Below are positions 1-6,159 of a stretch of 13,133 nt of DNA, one piece after another (within the stretch, counting starts at the first letter, position 1; every line of letters begins with the position of its first letter). The stretch comes from an uncultured Lachnospiraceae bacterium (GTDB lineage Bacteria > Bacillota > Clostridia > Lachnospirales > Lachnospiraceae): the NCBI GenBank assembly GCA_910579645.1, contig CAJTVK010000121.1, forward strand, positions 1 through 13,133, written 5' to 3'. A model generated the notes under the pieces. It was not told where the DNA came from. It saw only the letters and a program-made list of their open reading frames with translations, and did not search any database. The position numbers were made by a program, and so were the translations under genes.

Positions 1-68
1 GTGTCCGCCTTCCAACACAACATTCAGGCTGAACTGTTACGCGCCGTCTGCCATAAAAGTAAATAACA

Positions 69-97
69 TTGAACTGTAGGTATTTTTATGATACGAT
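69..97 (+). promoter_or_regulatory. Predicted promoter of the lipoprotein-MATE operon
   Basis: TTGAAC (69-74) and TACGAT (92-97) are separated by exactly 17 bases and resemble sigma-A -35 and -10 boxes. The start would fall near base 104, about 50 bases before the lipoprotein start codon. Bases 1-68 contain no feature I can name; short open stretches end at stops near 64 and 80 and could be the tail of a gene left of the window. Confidence 0.5.
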
Positions 98-152
98 AAT
101 GCTTGTAGGGATTTATTACTAAAATATGGAATTACAATATAGGAGAAAAAAG

Positions 153-785
153 ATGAAGAGAAAACAGTGGAAAACTTGGATGCTTGCAGGTATGATATTG
201 GTTTTGGCCATGGCAATGGCGGGCTGCGGGAAGAAGGAAGCGGAAGAAGAGGAAGAAGCACAGGCAGTCATATATCCGGTCAGCATTGACGGCAGTGAAA
301 TTATTATCGGGGAAACTACCGTGCAGACTTTGCTGGACAAGGGACTGAAAGTCACGGTATCGGAAATGACCGAAGACAAACAGATTATTGAGTATGAAAT
401 TGACCCCGAGGAAGAATTGGAAGCGAATTCTTATTATTCGGGGGCCTCAATCTGGCTTTCGGAGCATAGCTTTGCGCATGTTTCAATGGTAACGGACGAG
501 GAAAATATAAGAATGGGCGACGCAGTGATTGCCAGACTGGAATTTTCGCTGGTCAGTGAGGAGCCGGCAGGGCTGGCGAAAATTGTGTTCAACGGAGTTC
601 CGCTTTCGGAACTGACCAGAGAAAAGGCCGGGGAGGTATTTCCTGATTTCTCCGGTGATAATAATATGTGGTTTTCACCGGCGGAACAGTTGGATTATAA
701 ATATTTTATGTCTTTTGACACCGAAGGGAAAATCAATTCCTTATCCTTGGAAAAGAAATATGATGTTGACTGGAGCAGTAATTAG
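153..785 (+). CDS. Putative lipoprotein of unknown function
   Basis: I do not recognise a family for this 210-residue protein. The start at 153 is preferred over the in-frame ATG at 126 because AGGAG sits seven bases before it and because it leaves a clean lipoprotein signal: a basic start (MKRKQWK), a hydrophobic stretch at about residues 9-22, and the lipobox MAGC. The mature protein would begin at that cysteine, be lipidated and face outside the membrane. A very acidic linker (EAEEEEEA) follows, then a mixed-charge domain with no visible catalytic motif. It is followed after only 24 bases by the MATE exporter, so the two are probably co-transcribed. A link to the exporter (substrate capture or envelope sensing) is only a guess. 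Confidence 0.75.
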   Translation: MKRKQWKTWMLAGMILVLAMAMAGCGKKEAEEEEEAQAVIYPVSIDGSEIIIGETTVQTLLDKGLKVTVSEMTEDKQIIEYEIDPEEELEANSYYSGASIWLSEHSFAHVSMVTDEENIRMGDAVIARLEFSLVSEEPAGLAKIVFNGVPLSELTREKAGEVFPDFSGDNNMWFSPAEQLDYKYFMSFDTEGKINSLSLEKKYDVDWSSN

Positions 786-809
786 GCAGGGAAAGGGGAA
801 GGAGGAAAA

Positions 810-2147
810 TTGGTTAAAGATTTGACGGAAGGCGCTCCCGGGAAGGTACTGCGGCAATTTACGATTCCTATGTTTATCAGCGTGGTTTTTCAGCAGCTTT
901 ATAATATTACGGACAGCATTATTGCGGGGAGGTTTGCCGGTGAAGACGCATTGGCGGCAGTGGGGGCTTCGTATCCCGTGACAATGATATTCATGGCCAT
1001 AGCGGTAGGAAGCAACATTGGCTGTTCGGTGGTGATTTCCAATCTGTTTGGGGCAAAGAAATACAAAGAGATGAAGACGGCGGTGTACACGACACTGATT
1101 GCGGCATTTGTGCTGTCTTTGGCATTGACGGCTGCCGGGCTGGCAGGCACAGGTGCGCTGATGGCCATGATACGCACGCCGGAAAATATTTTTGCGGACG
1201 GTGCACTGTATCTGAAAATTTATATCGGAGGCTTTCTTTTCCTGTTTTTATATAATGTGGCTACCGGAATTTTTTCCGCGTTAGGGGATTCCAGGACTCC
1301 GCTGTATTTCCTGATTGCCTCATCCCTTGGGAATATCCTGTTGGATTATCTGTTTGTGGCCGTCTGTCATTGGGGCGTGGCCGGCGTGGCGTGGGCTACA
1401 TTCCTGGCACAGGGGGCGGCCTGTGTCCTTGCCTTGCTTACTATGAGAAAAAGGCTGGCCGGGATAGCGGCGGAAGGGGAAGCAGTCCTGTTTTCCTGGG
1501 CAATGCTTGGCAGAATCAGCCAGATAGCCGTCCCTTCCATTCTGCAGCAAAGCTTTGTGTCGGTGGGGAATATTTTTATCCAAGGGCTGGTGAACAGTTA
1601 CGGCTCATCGGTGATTGCGGGATATTCGGCTGCCGTAAAGCTGAATACGTTTGCCATTACCAGCTTTACTACCTTGGGGAACGGGATTTCGAATTTTACC
1701 GCACAGAATCTGGGAGCCGGGAAACGGGGCAGGGTACGGGAAGGGTTCCGTGCAGGCATCCGGCTGACCATGGTGATTGTGGTAGGTTTCTTTACGGCGT
1801 TCTTCCTGTTCAGCGGAGGGATGGTAAGGCTGTTTATGGGGGAGGAGAGCGCGGTGGCATTAGAGACGGGCGAAACCTTCCTGCGCATCGTATCCCCTTT
1901 TTATTTTGTAATCTCCGTGAAGCTGATTGCGGACGGTGTGCTGCGCGGAGCGGGCGCTATGAAGCAGTTCATGGCTTCTACGTTCACGGATTTGGTGCTG
2001 CGTGTGGTTTTGGCATTTGTGCTGTCCTGGAGGCTTTCAGCCGTGGGAATCTGGCTGTCTTGGCCGGTGGGATGGACCGTGGCGGCGGTAATGTCGGTAT
2101 TGTTTTACCGGAAGCTTTGGCAAGGGAGAGATGAGAGTGCCGGATAA
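810..2147 (+). CDS. MATE-family multidrug/sodium antiporter
   Basis: This 445-residue membrane protein has the length and hydrophobic pattern of a MATE (NorM/DinF-type) exporter, expected to have twelve transmembrane helices in two pseudo-repeats. The N-terminal segment PMFISVVFQQLYNITDSIIA followed by GRF matches the family's first helix, and the second half restarts near residue 235 with a similar helix (IAVPSILQQSFVSVGNIFIQ). Such proteins export organic cations or other toxic compounds using a sodium or proton gradient; the substrate cannot be read from sequence. The start is a TTG at 810 with GGAGG four bases upstream; no better ATG exists near it. It lies 24 bases behind the lipoprotein gene, probably in the same operon. 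Confidence 0.88.
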   Translation: MVKDLTEGAPGKVLRQFTIPMFISVVFQQLYNITDSIIAGRFAGEDALAAVGASYPVTMIFMAIAVGSNIGCSVVISNLFGAKKYKEMKTAVYTTLIAAFVLSLALTAAGLAGTGALMAMIRTPENIFADGALYLKIYIGGFLFLFLYNVATGIFSALGDSRTPLYFLIASSLGNILLDYLFVAVCHWGVAGVAWATFLAQGAACVLALLTMRKRLAGIAAEGEAVLFSWAMLGRISQIAVPSILQQSFVSVGNIFIQGLVNSYGSSVIAGYSAAVKLNTFAITSFTTLGNGISNFTAQNLGAGKRGRVREGFRAGIRLTMVIVVGFFTAFFLFSGGMVRLFMGEESAVALETGETFLRIVSPFYFVISVKLIADGVLRGAGAMKQFMASTFTDLVLRVVLAFVLSWRLSAVGIWLSWPVGWTVAAVMSVLFYRKLWQGRDESAG

Positions 2148-2169
2148 GGGAAGAAGGGAATAAGACAAA

Positions 2170-2218
2170 AAGGGCTTTCTGTAGATTGCAGTATACAATC
2201 AACCTACAGAAAGCCCTT
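2170..2218 (-). terminator. Strong hairpin terminator between convergent MATE and asnA genes
   Basis: Bases 2170-2184 and 2204-2218 form a perfect 15-bp stem, with a possible inner ATTG/CAAT helix in the loop. Read on the minus strand the stem is followed by a T-rich tract (TTTTTGTCTTATT), so it fits the end of asnA best. On the plus strand the tail is TTGGCTATTC, a poor T-tract, but the stem is strong enough that it may also stop MATE transcription. Confidence 0.85.
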
Positions 2219-2236
2219 GGCTATTCAGAGTCTGTC

Positions 2237-3247
2237 TTACAGTAACTGAATGCCCATTTCCAGTGCCTCTTTCATAACGTTTTCCGGCCAGAGAGAGCAC
2301 TGCACTTCGCCGATATGGGCTTTGCGCAGGAAGAACATACAAATACGGGACTGGCCGATGCCGCCGCCGATAGTATAGGGCAGTTCTTCGCTGATGATGG
2401 ATTTCTGGAACGGCAATTCTGCCCGTTCCGGGCAGCCTGCTTTCTCTAATTGGGAAAGCAAAGCTTCTTTGTCTACGCGGATGCCCATGGAGGACAGTTC
2501 CAGTGCGATATCCAGTACCGGATAATAAACGACGATATCTGCATTTAAAGCCCAATCGTCATAGTCCGGCGCCCGGCCGTCATGTTTTTCGCCCGATTCC
2601 AGTAAATCCCCAATCTGCATAATGCAGACGGCTCCTTTTGCTTTGCTGATATAATACTCCCGTTCCTTTGGGCTATATTCGGGGAACATTTCTTCCAGTT
2701 CCCTAGTGGTAATGAAAAAAATGTCATGGGGAAGGATTTCTTCTATGTAATCATACTGGATGGCCAGGTATTTTTCGGTTTTGCGCAGCACCTTGTACAC
2801 CGTGCGCACTACATCTTTTAAGGTATCAAGGGTGCGGTCTTCTTTCGTGATTATTTTTTCCCAATCCCACTGGTCCACATAGATGGAATGGATGTTGTCT
2901 GTCTCTTCGTCCCGGCGGATGGCACTCATATCGGTATAAAGTCCTTCACCTACGGAAAATCCGTATTTTTTTAATGCAAAGCGTTTCCATTTTGCAAGGG
3001 AGTGGACAATTTCCGCTTCTGCTTCGTCCTGCTCCCGGATACCGAAGGTGACAGGACGTTCCACGCCGTTTAAGTTATCATTCAGTCCGGAGCCGGGGGT
3101 GACGAACAGGGGGGCGGAGACACGAAGCAGGTTCAGTCTCTCTGCCAATAGGTTCTGAAAGAAATCTTTCACGGTTTTGATGCCGATTTGGGTATCGTGC
3201 AGGTTCAGGGCAGATTGATAGCCCTTTGGTATTGATAAATTATTCAT
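2237..3247 (-). CDS. asnA: Aspartate-ammonia ligase (asparagine synthetase A)
   Basis: AsnA makes asparagine from aspartate and ammonium in the cytosol, splitting ATP to AMP and pyrophosphate. The protein has 336 residues, close to the usual 330 or so. Recognisable blocks are APLFVTPGSGLNDNLNGVER near residue 45, the central YVDQWDWEK region, and the C-terminal GGGIGQSRICMFFLRKAHIG block, which corresponds to motif 3 of the class II aminoacyl-tRNA synthetase fold that the enzyme shares. An open frame continues upstream to 3430, but the start at 3247 is chosen: it has GAGGA ten bases before it and the family N-terminus begins here, whereas the extra 61 residues resemble nothing and cross the terminator of the upstream gene. 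It is transcribed alone. I found no T-box in the leader. Confidence 0.96.
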   Translation of the reverse strand: MNNLSIPKGYQSALNLHDTQIGIKTVKDFFQNLLAERLNLLRVSAPLFVTPGSGLNDNLNGVERPVTFGIREQDEAEAEIVHSLAKWKRFALKKYGFSVGEGLYTDMSAIRRDEETDNIHSIYVDQWDWEKIITKEDRTLDTLKDVVRTVYKVLRKTEKYLAIQYDYIEEILPHDIFFITTRELEEMFPEYSPKEREYYISKAKGAVCIMQIGDLLESGEKHDGRAPDYDDWALNADIVVYYPVLDIALELSSMGIRVDKEALLSQLEKAGCPERAELPFQKSIISEELPYTIGGGIGQSRICMFFLRKAHIGEVQCSLWPENVMKEALEMGIQLL

Positions 3248-3289
3248 TGTTGTGTAATCCTCGTTTCTGCTTTCAATAGATTCAATACT

Positions 3290-3318
3290 ATTTAAACGCT
3301 TTTTAAGGAAGAATGCAA
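3290..3318 (-). promoter_or_regulatory. Predicted asnA promoter
   Basis: On the minus strand TTGCAT (3318-3313) and TTAAAT (3295-3290) are 17 bases apart. This puts the transcription start about 35 bases before the asnA start codon, and downstream of the terminator of the neighbouring gene. The -10 box is not ideal. Confidence 0.45.
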
Positions 3319-3412
3319 GGTTTTTTTCTTGCTGTCCACGGAAATCAATTTTCTGTTTTGTGCCTGCGCCGGTGTTTTGGCCATTCATATCTATAAGTTT
3401 CTGAAGAAATAC

Positions 3413-3455
3413 AAAAAAACAGGGAAACAAATCTGAATCATCGGTTATTTCCCTG
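3413..3455 (-). terminator. Rho-independent terminator of the Rpn-like gene
   Basis: On the minus strand an 8-bp stem CAGGGAAA (3455-3448) pairs with TTTCCCTG (3427-3420), closing a loop of 20 bases, and is followed directly by seven T residues. It starts about 24 bases after the stop codon of the Rpn-like gene and insulates asnA from it. Confidence 0.8.
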
Positions 3456-3478
3456 CTGCAAGGCTAAATATAAAATTT

Positions 3479-4414
3479 TTATTCTGTTTGGTCAGTCTGC
3501 ACTGTCTGAAGCTCTGCAAGCTGTTCTACTTCTGCTACGCTGAGTTCAGAACATTCTGCGATTTCCTCAATTGTGAGTTTTCCTATTTTCAACAGTTTAA
3601 TTGCTGTTTTTTTCTTTGTCAGGTCTATTCCCTGATTTAAAATCTTTCTTGCTTCTGTTTCAATTAATGCTCCGCTCATCATATCACCTATGCCTTTCTG
3701 CACATTCTCATATTTTTGTGCAATCTCTTTAACCACATTACCGGAAAGTTCTATGATTGTCCGCTTGTCAAACGCACCGATGACTCTCTGCTTTTCCTGT
3801 TCATCAAGCCTTTCTAAAATTTTCTGATATTCTGCCTTTAATTCCGCCAACTTCTGCTCATTACTATTATATTCCGGAAAACCCTTCTCATGTGAAAAAA
3901 TATAAAATGGAATCAACATCAGCAGGCCTTTTTCAAATATATCATCCAGTGAGTATGTCTGTACCTTCATAATCGGCACATCATACTGAACCGTCCCTCC
4001 CGGCGTGATGATAACATATTTTATTCTGTCTGGTGTTTTTTTGTAAGTCCGTAGGTATAGAACCGCCGTATTTGGAAAAGTTACAGTCAGTGTTTCCTCT
4101 GTAACCTCGCCCTCATCAAGTGCTATCTGGGCATCATATTCAAAAAGCCTTATTATGATTTTCCCGTCCGGCAGGCTGCTCTCGCACTCCACATGGTATT
4201 TCTTTGGTGTTTTTCCGAAAACCGTGAAATTTGTATCCGTAATCCGTTCTTTATCCGGCTCATCCTGTTGGTTTATAAAATGTTCATTGGGGAAGAAGCG
4301 GATTTCTTCCTTCCCTGTGTACGTTTCCCTGAAAATCTCGTTGATTATGGGGATTATCAGCTTCCTGCAATCATTCAAGATTGTCCGGAATGCCCCGTCA
4401 TATATATTGGCCAT
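3479..4414 (-). CDS. Rpn/PD-(D/E)XK-like nuclease-family protein
   Basis: This 311-residue protein resembles the large Rpn / 'putative transposase' group of PD-(D/E)XK proteins. Features: a short helical N-terminus; a beta-rich core with candidate active-site residues D60 (ITDTNF) and E76-x-E78 (HVECES), the second acid standing where the family usually has K or Q; a charged coiled-coil stretch at about 185-225; and a C-terminal tail with two small helices (TIEEIAECSELSVAEVEQL) typical of the group. Relatives cut DNA and can promote recombination, and some act in phage defence; whether this copy is active is uncertain given the altered motif. It is more AT-rich than its neighbours, has its own promoter and terminator and adjoins a MITE-like repeat, which suggests acquisition. 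The start at 4414 is supported by GGAAGGA upstream. Confidence 0.65.
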   Translation of the reverse strand: MANIYDGAFRTILNDCRKLIIPIINEIFRETYTGKEEIRFFPNEHFINQQDEPDKERITDTNFTVFGKTPKKYHVECESSLPDGKIIIRLFEYDAQIALDEGEVTEETLTVTFPNTAVLYLRTYKKTPDRIKYVIITPGGTVQYDVPIMKVQTYSLDDIFEKGLLMLIPFYIFSHEKGFPEYNSNEQKLAELKAEYQKILERLDEQEKQRVIGAFDKRTIIELSGNVVKEIAQKYENVQKGIGDMMSGALIETEARKILNQGIDLTKKKTAIKLLKIGKLTIEEIAECSELSVAEVEQLAELQTVQTDQTE

Positions 4415-4442
4415 ATCTTATTTCCTTCCTGCTTGTATCTTT

Positions 4443-4471
4443 ATCATATCATTTTTTTATCTCAAACTCAA
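4443..4471 (-). promoter_or_regulatory. Predicted promoter of the Rpn-like gene
   Basis: On the minus strand TTGAGT (4471-4466) and TATGAT (4448-4443) are separated by 17 bases, with TG one base before the -10 box (extended -10). The transcript would start about 22 bases before the start codon. The -35 box lies 28 bases from the MITE-like element. Confidence 0.65.
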
Positions 4472-4498
4472 TGACAGGAAGCAATTTTAAGACACGCT

Positions 4499-4664
4499 CT
4501 AGAGCGTGTTTGAAAAATCATTCCTGCCATCTGTACGCCCCACTTTGCGTGATATTTGCACCAAATTCAGGTTACATAGCCCGCTATGCGCCCTTCATTT
4601 GGTGCAAATCTCCCACAAATTGTGACGCACATCTGACAGAAAGCATTTTTCAAACACGCTCTAG
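4499..4664. repeat. 166-bp palindromic MITE-like element
   Basis: The element is bounded by a perfect 20-bp inverted repeat (4499-4518 and 4645-4664), beginning CTAGAGCGTG and ending in its complement. The interior is also an imperfect palindrome: ATTTGCACCAAAT on the left has its complement on the right, and the centre is ATAGC-CC-GCTAT. The whole could fold into one long hairpin. It encodes no protein. Size, termini and near-complete palindromy fit a non-autonomous transposable element or a long interspersed hairpin repeat. At the left edge, bases 4492-4509 form a perfect 18-bp palindrome, as if a second terminus abuts the first; CTAG at both outer ends may be part of the terminus or a target site. 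The 450 bases between 4414 and 4865 hold no gene besides this. Confidence 0.75.
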
Positions 4665-4799
4665 TACATCTTATAAATTCAACCAATAGTAGAAGTTAAA
4701 ATATGTGAATAGCGTTTTGCTTTATCAAGCCGATTCGATGGTTTGTAGCAAATCTTGAGAATATGCGAATACTCAAAGTACAGAGAGAACCATCAGTTC

Positions 4800-4828
4800 T
4801 TTCTGTCCCATTTATTTTGTGCTATAAT
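4800..4828 (+). promoter_or_regulatory. Predicted extended -10 promoter of the GNAT gene
   Basis: A perfect TATAAT (4823-4828) is preceded by TGC, giving an extended -10 element. The -35 at the right distance, TTTCTG (4800-4805), is weak. The leader to the GNAT start codon would be roughly 120 bases. Confidence 0.55.
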
Positions 4829-4954
4829 TTGTTATAGGTTTTTCTTTCCCTTATTTTTGCCCTTATGAGAGTTCATAACCCGAGGGAAAGGGATATAACA
4901 CAAGGGAGGTTTGATGCCGGGAACCTGAAAAGCAGGAGAATAGGGAGGTTGAGA

Positions 4955-5821
4955 ATGTATCGGATTATAAAGGATTATCGGGACAATGAAACATTAAGGC
5001 AGAGTTTTAACCGGTTGGCAGAGAAAACTTTCGGGTTGGATTTTGAGGATTGGTATCGGAACGGATTCTGGGGGGATAGCTATAATCCTTATTCGGCAGT
5101 GGTGAACGGGGAAGTAGTGGCCAATGTGTCCGTGAATAGGACAGATTTTCTATATGACGGAAAAGTTCTGCATTTTCTGCAGCTGGGGACGGTGATGACG
5201 AAGGAGGAATATAGGAAGCAGGGGCTGATCCGGGAAATTATGGGAGAGATAGAGAAGGATGCGGAAGGCAAGGCAGACGGAATATATCTTTTTGCCAATG
5301 ACAGTGTACTGGACTTTTATCCGAAGTTCGGTTTCCGGAAGTCGGCAGAATATCAGTATGGGAAGAAAGTATTCAATGCGGGCGGATGCCGGCTGGAAAA
5401 AGTTGTTATGGACAATCCTGCCGCATGGGAAAGGCTGGAAGATGCTATAGGACGGAATCTGTTCCGAGGGAAATTGGATCTTGTCCGTAATCCCGGGCTT
5501 ATTATGTTCTATGTGACAAAATTTATGCGGGAAAGCGTGTATTTCCATAAGGGAACGGATACTTTTGTTATTGCAGACGTGGAGGACGGACGTTTGTTCC
5601 TGCACAATGTATTTTCGGCCGAGGTAAAAGAGACGGGGCAGGTAATCGAATGGTTCGGGAAAGAGATTCAGGAAGCGGTACTGGGATTTGCACCGACGGA
5701 CGCGGAGGGGTATGAGGTTACGGAAATCAGGGAAGAGGATTGTACATTTTTTATAAAAGGGGATGGGCTGCAGATATTGGAAGGGGAAAAACTGAGGATT
5801 CCGTCTTTGGCTCATGCATAG
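4955..5821 (+). CDS. GNAT-family N-acetyltransferase
   Basis: This 288-residue cytosolic protein has a GNAT fold in its N-terminal half: it would transfer an acetyl group from acetyl-CoA to an amine on an unknown substrate. The acetyl-CoA pyrophosphate-binding region is seen as LQLGTVMTKEEYRKQGLIRE (about 75-94), with the Q/R-x-x-G-x-G/A signature degenerate to RKQGLI, and FYPKFGF (121-127) is the usual GNAT motif B. The C-terminal half (about 145-288) is an extra domain I do not recognise. The start at 4955 is preferred to an in-frame ATG at 4865 because AGGGAGG lies six bases before it and the earlier ATG has no ribosome site; the extra 30 residues also look non-coding. No clear terminator follows. 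Confidence 0.85.
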   Translation: MYRIIKDYRDNETLRQSFNRLAEKTFGLDFEDWYRNGFWGDSYNPYSAVVNGEVVANVSVNRTDFLYDGKVLHFLQLGTVMTKEEYRKQGLIREIMGEIEKDAEGKADGIYLFANDSVLDFYPKFGFRKSAEYQYGKKVFNAGGCRLEKVVMDNPAAWERLEDAIGRNLFRGKLDLVRNPGLIMFYVTKFMRESVYFHKGTDTFVIADVEDGRLFLHNVFSAEVKETGQVIEWFGKEIQEAVLGFAPTDAEGYEVTEIREEDCTFFIKGDGLQILEGEKLRIPSLAHA

Positions 5822-5850
5822 AAAAAAAGGCCGGAACTTTGATGCAATGA

Positions 5851-5914
5851 TGTGCTCCCCTTATAGTAGACAGACAAAACAATAAAACCGGCACTGTGAG
5901 GAGGAGCATATTTC
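5851..5914 (+). mobile_element. Possible remnant of an IS3-family left end
   Basis: TGTGCTCCCC followed by a spacer and GTAGACAG resembles the terminal inverted repeats and subterminal sequence of IS3-family insertion sequences. The strong GAGGAGG ribosome site at 5900 and the ATG at 5915 sit where the first transposase frame would begin. What follows is a T10 run and an open frame of 61 codons with no transposase similarity, and I find no matching right end. At most this is a truncated scar; recognition is from memory of such ends and is weak. Confidence 0.3.
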
Positions 5915-6011
5915 ATGGGGCATGTTTTTTTTTTATTTCCGAGGCAAGGAGCCGTGTGGCTGTATATCGGAACGGAAAGGAGTGGCTTATGGGAACAGGA
6001 ATTATTATGTG

Positions 6012-6046
6012 CGGAAACACCTCGCGGAACATTTACATGTGAAAAG
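6012..6046 (+). repeat. Dispersed repeat, copy 1
   Basis: This 35-base stretch matches bases 12846-12880 on the opposite strand at 30 of 35 positions, sharing CGGAAACAC, GCGGAACATT and CATGTGAA blocks. It lies upstream of the radical SAM promoter, outside any supported gene. Bases 5822-6065 otherwise hold the possible insertion-sequence scar, a run of ten T (5925-5934) and nothing else I can name. Confidence 0.55.
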
Positions 6047-6065
6047 TATCAAGCCCATCCATATA

Positions 6066-6079
6066 AGAACGAATGTTTG
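6066..6079 (+). promoter_or_regulatory. Putative LexA (SOS) box 1
   Basis: AGAACGAATGTTTG matches the Bacillus/Firmicutes LexA site CGAACRNRYGTTYG at 13 of 14 positions, differing only at the first base. It ends ten bases before the -35 box of the radical SAM promoter. Confidence 0.65.
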
Positions 6080-6088
6080 CAAAAACTC

Positions 6089-6117
6089 TTGAAATCATAG
6101 AAAATTTATGGTAAGAT
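6089..6117 (+). promoter_or_regulatory. Predicted promoter of the radical SAM-DUF4130 operon
   Basis: TTGAAA (6089-6094) and TAAGAT (6112-6117) are separated by 17 bases, a good sigma-A promoter. Transcription should start near 6124, inside LexA box 2, leaving a leader of about 36 bases before the ATG at 6160. Confidence 0.75.
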
Positions 6118-6122
6118 AGATT

Positions 6123-6136
6123 CAAACAGATGTTCG
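6123..6136 (+). promoter_or_regulatory. Putative LexA (SOS) box 2 over the transcription start
   Basis: CAAACAGATGTTCG matches CGAACRNRYGTTYG at 13 of 14 positions; the single difference is A for the first G. It covers the predicted start point, where bound LexA would block the polymerase directly. The centres of the two boxes are 57 bases apart. Confidence 0.7.
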
Positions 6137-6159
6137 CAGACGGTTAGGAGATTGGGAAA

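Noticed and set aside
3248..3410. T-box or other tRNA-sensing leader for asnA
   Set aside because: No TGGNACCGCG-like T-box sequence and no antiterminator/terminator pair lies between the promoter and the start codon; the hairpin at 3413-3455 belongs to the upstream gene.
3248..3430. N-terminal extension of AsnA by 61 residues
   Set aside because: The extension begins inside the upstream terminator, has no ribosome site and would make the enzyme unusually long.
6024..6041. Additional LexA-like site in the dispersed repeat (GAACAT followed by ATGTG)
   Set aside because: The half-sites are not spaced as GAAC-N4-GTTC, and the same sequence is part of a repeat also found far from a promoter start.
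5915..6100. 61-codon frame with a very good ribosome site
   Set aside because: The peptide has no recognisable fold or family and runs through a T10 tract, a dispersed repeat and LexA box 1. The ribosome site may be left over from an insertion sequence. Not called as a gene.
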